The notes under the pieces: generated by a model
Told to the model about the DNA's origin: nothing
Databases searched by the model: none
What the model saw: the letters and a program-made list of their open reading frames with translations, nothing else
Program-made: the position numbers and the translations under genes
Shown here: in pieces, positions 1 to 8,145 of the stretch
Numbering within the stretch: position 1 is the first letter of the stretch
Layout: the number at the start of each line of letters is the position of its first letter
NCBI GenBank assembly: GCA_964494345.1
Contig: CAZBSI010000011.1
Coordinates: forward strand, 1 to 64,000
DNA: 64,000 bases
From: DTKD01 sp964494345
GTDB taxonomy: Bacteria > Armatimonadota > UBA5829
Reading direction: 5' to 3'

Positions 1-39
1 AATAGACAACCGCCAACCGACAACCAACAACCGAAAAAG

Positions 40-56
40 TAGTGGCCGGTCTCTGC
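40..56. repeat. Left stub of a dispersed repeat interrupted by the IS
   Basis: The bases just left of the insertion sequence read GTAGTGGCCGGTCTC. The bases just right of it continue CTCCGTCTCGGCCAATCCC. Joined, they recreate a repeat seen intact near 50543 (GTAGTGGCCGACCTCCGTC) and near 62141. The stretch 1-39 is low-complexity CAAC-rich sequence of the kind that also precedes the 62141 copy. Confidence 0.7.
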
Positions 57-71
57 AGGCTGTCCTAAAAG
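57..71 (+). repeat. IS left terminal inverted repeat
   Basis: AGGCTGTCCTAAAAG, matching the reverse complement of the right end at 14 of 15 bases. It lies beyond the 3' end of the transposase gene. Confidence 0.85.
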
Positions 72-191
72 CAATAGTATCGTCCTAACCATTGGCCGAC
101 GGTAGTTGCTTGTACTTGTCAATAATGACAGTACTAAAAGCTCCTTGCATCGGACGGCCGCTAACAAATCAGTAAACCGCGCAAGAAGCTG

Positions 192-1601
192 TCATGACGC
201 CAAAAGTGCCCGATTTAGGGTCCACATTCGGCCAATTTTGCCGATATTGTGCGCAACACAGGAAAGCAAATACTCTATCTCTGCACCTTTTAAGCCACGC
301 AAAAGTAGACGACGCATCTTGTTGTTTTCCTTGAGGTTACCAAAAACAGGCTCTATTATTTGCTTGCGCAGTTTGTAAATTGATTTGGCTTCAGCGGTGC
401 TCATCTTTTGGGCCATCTCTTCCTCAAGCTCACCGTTTACACGTCGCCAAAGCTCTTTCACACGACTCTTGGAACCACAGCATGATGATCGCATCGAACA
501 ACTTGCACAACTGTGGCGGTATATGCGATAGATACGATCCCGCTTCTGCCTGGTTATTGCATAAATTAGCCGGTGACCACACGGGCAAATATATTCGTCA
601 TTCGCCTGGTCCCATTCAAAACCAATCTTACCTTTTTGCGCATCGTTGTCAGGAACATAGATATTAAGACTATTGTCTTTGCCATACCTAAGCGTCTCAT
701 TGCTGAAGTAGCCTGCGTCCATTGTCACACAATCGGGCTTGCGGCCAGTCAACTCCTTGACCTGTTGCATCATAGCAGGCATCTGGTGGTGATCGGTCTC
801 GTCCTGAACTACCCCGGCACCCACGATGATCTGATTCTCCTTGTCCACTACAGCCTGGCAATTATAGGCTGGGCGATTGCCACAACGAGTCTTCATTACC
901 CTTGACTCAAGATCAGTCGCACATACAGTGTTACTACCAGTCTGTTCAAGATGCCGCTTCGCCTGCTCAAGCATCTTCTTGCGACGAAAGGCGCTAGAAA
1001 GTCGCTTGGGTAACTCATCGCCGCGACAATCACCATAAAGATTATCTTCTTGCTCATCAACTTTCTGAGCCTGGTCAAGAATATCAGCTACCCAATTGCC
1101 GACATTTTCAAGAGCAGCATCCAAACGCTCCCTCTTGTAAGTATGCTTGCCTGAAACATTGGCCTCTATCTTTGTCCCGTCAAGCGATACATGCTTAAGC
1201 AGCACAAGGTTCATCTCAAAACCCAGCCGCACAGTCTCGTCGAAAGCTTTGCGTATTGCAGCATTATTCATACGCCTGAATCTGGCTATCGTCCTGAAAT
1301 CAGGACGGCTCATCTGCGCAAGATACATAAATCGCAAGTCCTGACCCAACGCAGCATCGAGTTTTCTGCTGCTTCTTATACCCTCACAATAACCAAATAT
1401 GATGACTTTGAGCATAGTTATAGGATCATAAGCCGGCGCTCCGCCACCTGAATACTGGCTGATAAGCTCACTGTGATCCATTGAATCGATGATCTCGTCG
1501 ACTATGCGAACAGGATCATCGTCACCAACAAAATCATCAACACTCGGAGGCAACAGCATCAACTGCGATTTCGGCGCAACCGGATCTTTGAACAACTTCA
1601 A
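192..1601 (-). CDS. IS1182-family transposase
   Basis: A 469-residue transposase, full length for the family. The N-terminal part (residues about 1-110) carries the conserved LLPPSVDDFV and YDPITMLKVIIFGYCEGIRS region of IS1182/IS5-like enzymes. The catalytic DDE core can be followed: first Asp in SLDGTKIEAN, second Asp in CVTMDAGYFSNETL, Glu in IIEPVFGNLKENNK. A four-Cys cluster (CPCGH, then CASC) lies between the second and third catalytic residues. The reading frame is unbroken, so the element may be active. The likely start is TTG, preceded by GGAG about nine bases upstream inside the element. Confidence 0.93.
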   Translation of the reverse strand: MKLFKDPVAPKSQLMLLPPSVDDFVGDDDPVRIVDEIIDSMDHSELISQYSGGGAPAYDPITMLKVIIFGYCEGIRSSRKLDAALGQDLRFMYLAQMSRPDFRTIARFRRMNNAAIRKAFDETVRLGFEMNLVLLKHVSLDGTKIEANVSGKHTYKRERLDAALENVGNWVADILDQAQKVDEQEDNLYGDCRGDELPKRLSSAFRRKKMLEQAKRHLEQTGSNTVCATDLESRVMKTRCGNRPAYNCQAVVDKENQIIVGAGVVQDETDHHQMPAMMQQVKELTGRKPDCVTMDAGYFSNETLRYGKDNSLNIYVPDNDAQKGKIGFEWDQANDEYICPCGHRLIYAITRQKRDRIYRIYRHSCASCSMRSSCCGSKSRVKELWRRVNGELEEEMAQKMSTAEAKSIYKLRKQIIEPVFGNLKENNKMRRLLLRGLKGAEIEYLLSCVAHNIGKIGRMWTLNRALLAS

Positions 1602-1675
1602 AACACATCTCTCCTAGTCAAATCTGTAATTAGGAATTCGACGCATTACTAAAATTGACCTTCATCCAAAAATAA

Positions 1676-1690
1676 CTTTTGGGACAGCCT
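1676..1690 (-). repeat. IS right terminal inverted repeat
   Basis: CTTTTGGGACAGCCT, the partner of the left end at 57-71. It lies about 75 bp upstream of the transposase start. Confidence 0.85.
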
Positions 1691-1860
1691 CTCCGTCTCG
1701 GCCAATCCCTTCGCCTGTACACTCCGGTCCGGGATAGAAACTAGCCCCCACATCGATTCTCCACACAATGTGCATTATTTCCGGCTTTCGCCCTTTTCGC
1801 GTTTTCGCGTTATTCCCTTCCCCTTCTTTCCTCCCAATCCCCATTCCTCCCACTTGACGG
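1691..1860. repeat. Right part of the dispersed repeat split by the IS
   Basis: The sequence resumes CTCCGTCTCGGCCAATCCC, continues with the CACTCCGGTCCGGGATAGAA segment shared with about 62180, and then CTTTCGCCCTTTTCGCGTTT, shared with the 178-bp tandem units at 50577-51055. No coding potential is evident. The rest of the 1602-1933 gap holds the IS end and the ribosome-binding site of the GH2 gene. Confidence 0.7.
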
Positions 1861-1933
1861 TCGCCTAATAAATCAATACACTAGGACGTATGCTAGCCAT
1901 TTGACTACATGAAATTAAAGGAGTACTATACGC

Positions 1934-3745
1934 ATGTCTATTATCACCGCGACTCTTATCGTCGGCGGGTTGGTCTTTGGTATGGCGGCGGCTTCCGACG
2001 CTGTTCCTCGACCAGAACACCCCCGGCCTGACTTCCATCGCCAAAACTGGCAAAACCTCAACGGCCAATGGCAATTCGCCATAGATACCCAAAAGTCCGG
2101 CCTGCAGAAGGGTTGGCACACCGGTAACGATTTTCCTATGCAGATCACCGTCCCGTTCTGCCCGGAAAGCAAGCTCAGCGGCATCGGCCACACCGACTTT
2201 CTTGAGGCGGTATGGTACAGGCGCAAGTTCACCGTAGACAATGCCCTGCGCGGCCGGAACCTGCTGCTGCACTTCGGCGCTGTGGACTACGATTGCCAGG
2301 TCTGGGTCAACGGCCAGCAGGTCACAAGACATCGAGGCGGCTTCACGCCATTTTATGCCGATATCACCAAAGTCGTGAACTTCGACGGCGAAAACGAGGT
2401 TGTGGTCTACGCCGAGGACGACGAACGATCACACTTCCAGCCGATGGGCAAACAATCCTCCGCGCTCAAATCCGCCGGCTGTCACTATACCCGCACCACC
2501 GGCATCTGGCAGACCGTGTGGCTGGAGGCCGTACCGAGTTCTCGAATAAGCAACATCACCATTCTCCCCGACGCCGCCAACGGCAAAGCGTCGATATCGG
2601 TTGACGTGATCAACACGCGCACCGGTATCGGAGTCGAGGTCGAGGCTTATGCTGACGGCAAGAGCGTCGCCAAGGCATCCACGGCGCAGTGCTCCGGCGG
2701 GAATCTGCTGACTCTGCAAATCCCGAACCCGGTTCTGTGGGAGATCGGCAAGGGCTTCCTGTATGACCTCAAAGTGCGGTTGGTGGAGGGCGGTAAGACG
2801 GTTGACGAGATCGACTCCTACTTCGGCCTGCGCGACGTCCGCGTCAACGGCGACCGCGTGTTGATAAACGGCAAGTCCGTCTTCCAGAGGCTGATCCTGG
2901 ACCAGGGATTCTGGCCGGATGGTATTTTCACCGCTCCGTCCGATGACGAACTCCGAGCCGACATCGAGCGCAGCCTTGCCTGCGGCTTCAATGGCGCCCG
3001 ATTGCATCAGAAAATATTCGAGCCAAGGACGCTGTATTGGGCGGATAAACTGGGCTATATACTCTGGGGTGAGTTCCCGGACTGGGGCGTCTCCGTGCGC
3101 CATCACGCTCAGGCCAGGGACAATTTCCGCCGAGAGTGGGCTGACGTCGTCGTGCGCGACCGCAACCACCCGTCGATTATCACCTGGGTTCCCCTGAACG
3201 AGGCGCGCTCCAACAGTGACCGCTACGATACGACATTCTTTGTGGAGATATATAATCTCACCAAGCAGCTCGACCCGTCCCGCCCGGTCTGCGACACCAG
3301 CGGCTATACTCACGTCAAAACCGACATCTGGGACCTGCACGACTACGACCAGAACATCGAGACATTCGCCGCTCGTTACGCTCCGTTCGGCAAAGACCCC
3401 AAGACCGAGACCCTCGCGCGCAACGACGCCGACTATGAGCCGCCATACGGGGGCCAGCCGATGGTCGTCAGCGAATACGGCGGCGCGTGGTGGAACCCGG
3501 CTCAGAAGGAAGACAACGCCTGGGGCTACGGCGACCGACCTGCCGATGAGAAGGCGTTTATGGACAGGTTCAAGGGATTGGCCGATGTGCTGCTGGACAA
3601 CCCGCACATCGCGGGGCTTTGCTACACCCAGCTAACCGACGTCGAACAAGAGGTCAACGGCCTCTACACCTACGATAGAAAGGTCAAGTTCCCGCCGGAA
3701 CAGTTCAAAAAAGTCCTGAGCCGCAAGGCAGCAATAGAGGACTGA
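1934..3745 (+). CDS. Secreted glycoside hydrolase family 2 enzyme (beta-galactosidase/beta-glucuronidase type)
   Basis: A 603-residue protein starting with a hydrophobic, Ala-rich segment that looks like a signal peptide, so it probably acts outside the cytoplasm. Order of parts: jelly-roll sugar-binding domain (about 30-210, with WQNLNGQWQF and a LEAVWYRRKF strand), immunoglobulin-like domain (about 215-315), and TIM barrel (about 320-595). The acid/base motif is VPLNEAR with Glu423. The nucleophile lies in VVSEYGGAWW with Glu514. Both catalytic glutamates of GH2 are present. AAGGAG lies about ten bases before ATG. The gene is monocistronic: an IS and repeat lie upstream and a terminator downstream. 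Substrate specificity cannot be read from sequence. Confidence 0.9.
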   Translation: MSIITATLIVGGLVFGMAAASDAVPRPEHPRPDFHRQNWQNLNGQWQFAIDTQKSGLQKGWHTGNDFPMQITVPFCPESKLSGIGHTDFLEAVWYRRKFTVDNALRGRNLLLHFGAVDYDCQVWVNGQQVTRHRGGFTPFYADITKVVNFDGENEVVVYAEDDERSHFQPMGKQSSALKSAGCHYTRTTGIWQTVWLEAVPSSRISNITILPDAANGKASISVDVINTRTGIGVEVEAYADGKSVAKASTAQCSGGNLLTLQIPNPVLWEIGKGFLYDLKVRLVEGGKTVDEIDSYFGLRDVRVNGDRVLINGKSVFQRLILDQGFWPDGIFTAPSDDELRADIERSLACGFNGARLHQKIFEPRTLYWADKLGYILWGEFPDWGVSVRHHAQARDNFRREWADVVVRDRNHPSIITWVPLNEARSNSDRYDTTFFVEIYNLTKQLDPSRPVCDTSGYTHVKTDIWDLHDYDQNIETFAARYAPFGKDPKTETLARNDADYEPPYGGQPMVVSEYGGAWWNPAQKEDNAWGYGDRPADEKAFMDRFKGLADVLLDNPHIAGLCYTQLTDVEQEVNGLYTYDRKVKFPPEQFKKVLSRKAAIED

Positions 3746-3759
3746 TAGCCAAAATCAAA

Positions 3760-3787
3760 ACGGGCGCGGTATCAGCACCGCGCCCGT
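3760..3787. terminator. Bidirectional intrinsic terminator between convergent genes
   Basis: An 11-bp perfect stem (ACGGGCGCGGT / ACCGCGCCCGT) with a 6-base loop sits between the convergent GH2 gene and DUF1854 gene. On the minus strand it is followed by TTTTGATTTT, a good U-tract. The plus side is less U-rich. Confidence 0.85.
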
Positions 3788-3808
3788 CCATTTCAGTTTC
3801 AAAAGAGG

Positions 3809-4342
3809 CTATACAACCCCTTCCCACGCCGTCTGGCTTTTGTTGTCGAGGTCGGTGATCTGCGGGATCTCAAACCGATTGCCGTCGACATCATTTATCA
3901 AAAACCGCCCCGGCTCAATCTCGTGAATGCTGTCGCGCAGCCCACGCAGAATAAACTGCCGGTTGCCGCGATCCGTCTCCACATCCCAATACACCGCCCC
4001 AAACTCTTTTTTTGCCGCAATAATCCTGTTTATCCTGGGTACGAAATAGCGCTTGTCTATCTCCTGCTGCACCAGCAACCGGGCCTCGCCGTCGATATTG
4101 TGCAGGTGCCTCAGCATCCCGATTTCATGGCCGCTGATCGCATCAAGCAGCCCGATGAACTCATGCAATTCGCTGAGAGGAAAGGCCCTCACTGCCCGCA
4201 CCTTGAGATACGTTCTGTCGTTGCGCACCGTCAACATCAACGCATCCCCTCGCTTGGTGAATGTCAGCGTGGCAGGATCCAGATATTCCAACTCACCGCC
4301 GTTGTCTGTTTGATCTTTGTAGTCTAATGTCCAATCCGTCAT
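3809..4342 (-). CDS. DUF1854 family protein, partner of the upstream ABC transporter
   Basis: A 177-residue soluble protein matching DUF1854: LEYLDPATLTFTKRGDALML near the N-terminus, a central LLDAISGHEIGMLRHL segment, and FLINDVDGNRFEIPQITDLD near the C-terminus. In databases this family is often named for its link to an ABC transporter and, in some genomes, to cyanophycin metabolism. No cyanophycin synthetase or cyanophycinase is in this window, so that role is not supported here. Its ATG overlaps the TAA of the ABC gene by one base (TAATG), so the two are very likely translationally coupled and act together. The biochemical role is unknown. Confidence 0.85.
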   Translation of the reverse strand: MTDWTLDYKDQTDNGGELEYLDPATLTFTKRGDALMLTVRNDRTYLKVRAVRAFPLSELHEFIGLLDAISGHEIGMLRHLHNIDGEARLLVQQEIDKRYFVPRINRIIAAKKEFGAVYWDVETDRGNRQFILRGLRDSIHEIEPGRFLINDVDGNRFEIPQITDLDNKSQTAWEGVV

Positions 4343-6591
4343 TATCCGTTCACCGCAGTAATTTCTGAGAGTTCCCGTTGAATATCGACCAAGCGTCTAT
4401 ATACGCCCGTCTTCTCCATCAATTCATCGTGTGTTCCGATCTCCGCAATCTTTCCGTCCTCAAGCACGATCAGACGGCTGGCCTGCCTTAGAGTCGACAG
4501 CCTGTGCGCTATCGCCAGCGTAGTCCGGTTTTTGACTAATCTGGACAGCGCCTGCTGGATCTGGCTCTCGGCCTGGGTGTCGATAGACGAGGTCGCTTCG
4601 TCCAATATTAGAATCTTTGGATCACACAAAATGGCCCGGGCGATCGATACCCTCTGCCTCTCTCCGCCGGATAATCTCCCGCCTCGCTCACCGACCTGCG
4701 AGTCGTATCCATCCGGCAGCTTCATAATAAACTCATGCGCGTTGGCGGCCTTGGCCGCGCGGATCACATCCTCACGATTGGCGTTAGTTTTGGAGTAGGC
4801 GATATTGTCGATAATCGTGCCATTAAACAGGAACGGATCCTGCAGCACAACGCCGATCTGGCTGCGGAGGTCCTGCATCGCTATGTCGCGCACGTCCTCG
4901 CCGTCGATCAGTATCGCACCATCGCTGACGTCGTAAAATCTGCATATAAGGTTAATAAGCGTGGTCTTACCGGCGCCGCTGTGACCAACCAACCCCACCA
5001 TCTCACCGGGTTGGATATGCAGGCAGATGTCCTTCAATACAGGGTTGATCGGCTCATAGCCGAAGTTCACATGTCGGAACTCGATATCACCCTTCATATC
5101 CGGCATGCGCTTAGGCTTCGACACATCGGCGACCTCCACCTCCTGATCCAACACCTCGAAGATGCGCTCGGTGGCGGTAAGGCTGTTGGAGAGAAAGTCG
5201 CTTGATCGGCAGATGGTCTGGAAGTTGCCGGAGAACATCGCATAATACTGCAAAAACGTCAGCAGCGTACCCAGAGTTATGTTGCCGTGCAAAACCTGCA
5301 TGCCGCCGATTGTCCAGATAATGGCGGTGCTGAGGCTGTTAAGCAGGGTAATCGACGGCCAGAAAGTGGCTGATGCCGCCGCAACCTGTGTGTCAGCGGT
5401 GTAGACGGCATTGACACGTTGGTTGAAACGTTCGATCTCCTGTTCTTCACGCGCAAAGGCCCGAATTACGCGGATCCCCGCCAGCGCATCGTGCAAAACT
5501 GCGCCTACTCTCGACCACGTATGCCAATATTTGTGCCACTGCCGCTTCAGTCGTGTAAAGAACTTCACCGACAGCAGCGCTATCAAAGGGCTTGGGATAA
5601 GCGCCCACAGCATCAGTTTCGGAGACAGAAACAACATCAATGTGATCCCGCCTACGATCTGAATCGTGCTTGCCAGATAATACGACAAAAGCTGGTTCAT
5701 AAAACTGTTTAGCGCGCTGGTGTCCTGGGTGATGCGCGACATTATCGAACCAACCTGGCGCTTATCGAAGTAACTGAGGCTGAGTCGCTGAAGAGCCTGA
5801 TACAGCGCCACCCTGATATCGAGTGTTAGCCTGCCCGATAACCACGCCGCCTGTCGACCCTGTATCATCTGCATCCGCCACGATATGACCCACATCAGCA
5901 CATAGGCCAGCACTATGGTAATTAGTGCGCTGAGTCGCGGCTGCCCCGGTATGTTTAAGGAGACCGGCAGATGGACATGTTTAGGGCCGAAGTTATCGAC
6001 AAACGGCTTCCAAAGCCACGGAGCCGCCAGTCCCATCGCCGTTCCCACCAGCATCAGAATGGCATTGCCGGTTAGTTTGCCCCAATACGGCTTAGTGAGG
6101 CCCAAAAGCCGCTTCATAACAGCAGTCTTGTTCAGACACGCCGGGCAGACTTTAGTGCCTTCGGGCAAAAATCGGCCGCAGTTATCACATCGTCTGTTGG
6201 CCTCGTCTTCGGTAGGGGGGATTATCTCATTTTTTGAGAGATGCTCAAGGGCGCGCGCCACTTTGCCGAACCGAGCCGCGTACGTATGGGTGTAGTGCAG
6301 TAAATCGACGACCTTGCCGCCGACTCCGACCTCAAGAACTCCGCTGCCGACCAGAAACTCCGCATTGACATTGTCAATAGACTGCAATGGGACTTGATGG
6401 AGGAGCTCGGCTTTGCCGTTGTCGTTTAGAAAGACGTAAAGAGTATCTCCGTTGGCGATCAGCCAACGTTCGCCAAACTTACCACTTCCATCGATATCCG
6501 TCGACACGGCGAGCTTTGTTTCCCCGTTCTCTCCCGCTAGCTTGCCCAGTTCGTGCTTGACGGAATCAGGTAACGGTTCCACTATAGCCAT
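4342..6591 (-). CDS. ABC exporter (fused permease-ATPase) with N-terminal zinc ribbon, DUF1854-associated type
   Basis: A 749-residue half-transporter longer than the usual 580-600. Residues 1-130 form a soluble extension followed by a four-Cys zinc ribbon (CDNC, 12 residues, CPAC, about residues 135-153). A six-helix type I exporter domain follows (about 170-470), then the ATPase: Walker A GHSGAGKTT, signature LSGGERQRVS, Walker B ILILDEATSS, and switch His in AIAHRLSTL. It should work as a homodimer in the membrane. It overlaps the DUF1854 gene downstream. The zinc-ribbon extension together with DUF1854 marks a distinct subfamily. The transported substrate is unknown. Confidence 0.92.
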   Translation of the reverse strand: MAIVEPLPDSVKHELGKLAGENGETKLAVSTDIDGSGKFGERWLIANGDTLYVFLNDNGKAELLHQVPLQSIDNVNAEFLVGSGVLEVGVGGKVVDLLHYTHTYAARFGKVARALEHLSKNEIIPPTEDEANRRCDNCGRFLPEGTKVCPACLNKTAVMKRLLGLTKPYWGKLTGNAILMLVGTAMGLAAPWLWKPFVDNFGPKHVHLPVSLNIPGQPRLSALITIVLAYVLMWVISWRMQMIQGRQAAWLSGRLTLDIRVALYQALQRLSLSYFDKRQVGSIMSRITQDTSALNSFMNQLLSYYLASTIQIVGGITLMLFLSPKLMLWALIPSPLIALLSVKFFTRLKRQWHKYWHTWSRVGAVLHDALAGIRVIRAFAREEQEIERFNQRVNAVYTADTQVAAASATFWPSITLLNSLSTAIIWTIGGMQVLHGNITLGTLLTFLQYYAMFSGNFQTICRSSDFLSNSLTATERIFEVLDQEVEVADVSKPKRMPDMKGDIEFRHVNFGYEPINPVLKDICLHIQPGEMVGLVGHSGAGKTTLINLICRFYDVSDGAILIDGEDVRDIAMQDLRSQIGVVLQDPFLFNGTIIDNIAYSKTNANREDVIRAAKAANAHEFIMKLPDGYDSQVGERGGRLSGGERQRVSIARAILCDPKILILDEATSSIDTQAESQIQQALSRLVKNRTTLAIAHRLSTLRQASRLIVLEDGKIAEIGTHDELMEKTGVYRRLVDIQRELSEITAVNG

Positions 6592-6641
6592 TTTTCATTC
6601 CCTCATCAATTGCTCGCCTGCTGCAAGCAATAAACAAAAAC

Positions 6642-6670
6642 ATTATAGCACCCGACCATCTCATAGTCCA
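6642..6670 (-). promoter_or_regulatory. Sigma-70-type promoter for the ABC-DUF1854 operon
   Basis: On the minus strand TGGACT (6665-6670) is followed by a 17-base spacer and a perfect TATAAT (6642-6647), about 50 bases before the ABC start. Confidence 0.65.
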
Positions 6671-6833
6671 CCACTCAGACGGTCGATCACGCACAAATCG
6701 ACAATAAAAAAACAAAATATGGGTGTCGGCGCTACGTCATATCAGCGCTCTGCTTCAAGCATACCCATCAATGACTCGCCAATTCTCATATCCACGGAAT
6801 ATTGCCCACAAAGAGTGCCTTCCAAAAGCAAAA

Positions 6834-7118
6834 TCAGTTCTCTTCCAGGCCAATTTCCCACATACGTTCAAGGTCCTCGCGAGAATAACTCTTAAAGGCG
6901 ATCAGCGTATTCGTTCGCTCAATACCCTCCATTTTAAGCAGGTTCTTTGTAACGACGTCGGCGAGTTGATCGTGCTGTTTTACCCGAACAATAGCTACCA
7001 GGTCGTAATCCCCAGCCACCGAATACACTTCCTTTACCCCCGGCACAGCAACAAGCTTCTCGGCGGTCTCCGGCAGCTTATCTCTCTGCCCCTGAATCAA
7101 CACTATAGCAGTTACCAT
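6834..7118 (-). CDS. Lrp/AsnC ligand-binding (RAM) domain protein, stand-alone
   Basis: A 94-residue protein made only of the alpha-beta effector domain of Lrp/AsnC regulators (VTAIVLIQ, then VPGVKEVYSVAGDYDLVAIV, then NTLIAFKSY). It has no helix-turn-helix. Such stand-alone domains oligomerise and bind amino acids; their role outside DNA binding is often unclear. GGAGGTATTGGTGAT precedes ATG. It lies 57 bp after queG on the same strand and may be cotranscribed with queG and the Lon-like gene. Confidence 0.88.
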   Translation of the reverse strand: MVTAIVLIQGQRDKLPETAEKLVAVPGVKEVYSVAGDYDLVAIVRVKQHDQLADVVTKNLLKMEGIERTNTLIAFKSYSREDLERMWEIGLEEN

Positions 7119-7175
7119 ATCACCAATACCTCCAACACAACCTTCTCCTGCATGCCAGCCTCGTCCTTCGGAAGA

Positions 7176-8105
7176 TCAATGCTTACCAATTTTATTTATC
7201 GCCCACCGAGCGACCTCGCGCAGCGTGAGGTTCTCATCGACTGCCATCTCTACCAGCGAATCAATAGTGGCCTCGCATCGCAGATTTCCCGCAGCAATTG
7301 CGGCATTTCGGCGAATGCGCGTCCGGCGCAACCACGCGATCGAACTTGTTGCCACCTGAGCCTTGAACTCCGCAGCCGTTAAGGTTAAAAGAGGAAGCAG
7401 GGCAGGGGACTTACCGGGAAAAACTATCTGGGCGAACTCAGGGGTCACAGGCTGGATGCCCTTATTATGCGGACAGACCTGTTGACAAATATCACAGCCG
7501 TATATGTTTATGCCCATCGATTCCCGAAGCGCCGCCTCAATCGACCCGGAAGACTGGGTCAAAGCAGATACACATCTACTTTTGTCAATCACTCCCGGTT
7601 CAACAATCGCTCCGGCAGGGCAGGCCTCCATACACAGCCTACAATCGCCGCACCGGCTGTGTTTCGGCTCCGCATCACCTATTAACGGAAGATCGGTGAC
7701 GATTTCTCCAAGCGCCACCCACGATCCCAGGCCATCGACAAACACGTTGCCGTTTTTGGACGGCCACGCGATTCCCGATAAAACCGCCAGCTTGCGCTCC
7801 GGCAGCGGGCAAGTATCGACACACACCTCAAGCCGCGCATCCGGCCGACAGTGCGCTATTACACCAGCAACATCTCCCAGCTTCTCCCGCAGCACGATAT
7901 GGTAATCGAGGCTCCTCGCAAAACGGGCCACCAGCCCGCGAGGCTCATCACACTCATCAGCATATTCGGGAGGCAGATAAGATATCGCCGCGCACACCAC
8001 GGACTTGGCCCACGGATATTGCCCAACCACCTCGTCTATTGCAGGCGCGACTCCAATGATGCCAAGCCCGACACTATTGGCAGTTCCCCTAAGTAGTTTG
8101 ATCAT
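7176..8105 (-). CDS. queG: Epoxyqueuosine reductase QueG
   Basis: A 309-residue B12- and iron-sulfur-dependent enzyme that reduces epoxyqueuosine to queuosine in tRNA, the last step of queuosine synthesis. Two ferredoxin-type clusters are visible: CGDCRLCMEACP (about 180-191) and CDICQQVCPHN (about 228-238). The first cluster's fourth Cys is in the downstream KSRCVSAL segment. A C-terminal HEAT-like region follows (RNAAIAAGN...AVDENLTLREVARWAI). Length is in the short range for the family. The ATG at 8105 is preferred over the adjacent TTG. It lies 37 bp after the Lon-like gene. Confidence 0.93.
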   Translation of the reverse strand: MIKLLRGTANSVGLGIIGVAPAIDEVVGQYPWAKSVVCAAISYLPPEYADECDEPRGLVARFARSLDYHIVLREKLGDVAGVIAHCRPDARLEVCVDTCPLPERKLAVLSGIAWPSKNGNVFVDGLGSWVALGEIVTDLPLIGDAEPKHSRCGDCRLCMEACPAGAIVEPGVIDKSRCVSALTQSSGSIEAALRESMGINIYGCDICQQVCPHNKGIQPVTPEFAQIVFPGKSPALLPLLTLTAAEFKAQVATSSIAWLRRTRIRRNAAIAAGNLRCEATIDSLVEMAVDENLTLREVARWAINKIGKH

Positions 8106-8145
8106 CAAGCTATTCTATCAAATTCTCGACGATCAGACTCATAAA

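Larger units (their letters stand above)
57..1690 (-). mobile_element. IS1182-family insertion sequence, apparently complete
   Basis: An element of about 1.63 kb bounded by imperfect terminal inverted repeats around a single transposase gene on the minus strand. The outer 15 bases of the ends (AGGCTGTCCTAAAAG at 57-71; reverse complement AGGCTGTCCCAAAAG at 1676-1690) match at 14 of 15 positions. Size, single gene and transposase type fit the IS1182 family. The flanks are two halves of a repeat found intact elsewhere in the window, which fixes the insertion point. A short CTC/TCTC duplication may flank it, but the left junction carries a few extra bases, so the target duplication is uncertain. 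Confidence 0.88.

Noticed and set aside
2429..3607. 392-codon open frame on the minus strand inside the GH2 gene
   Set aside because: Antisense shadow of a well-supported GH2 gene; the translation has no recognisable motif and no ribosome-binding site.
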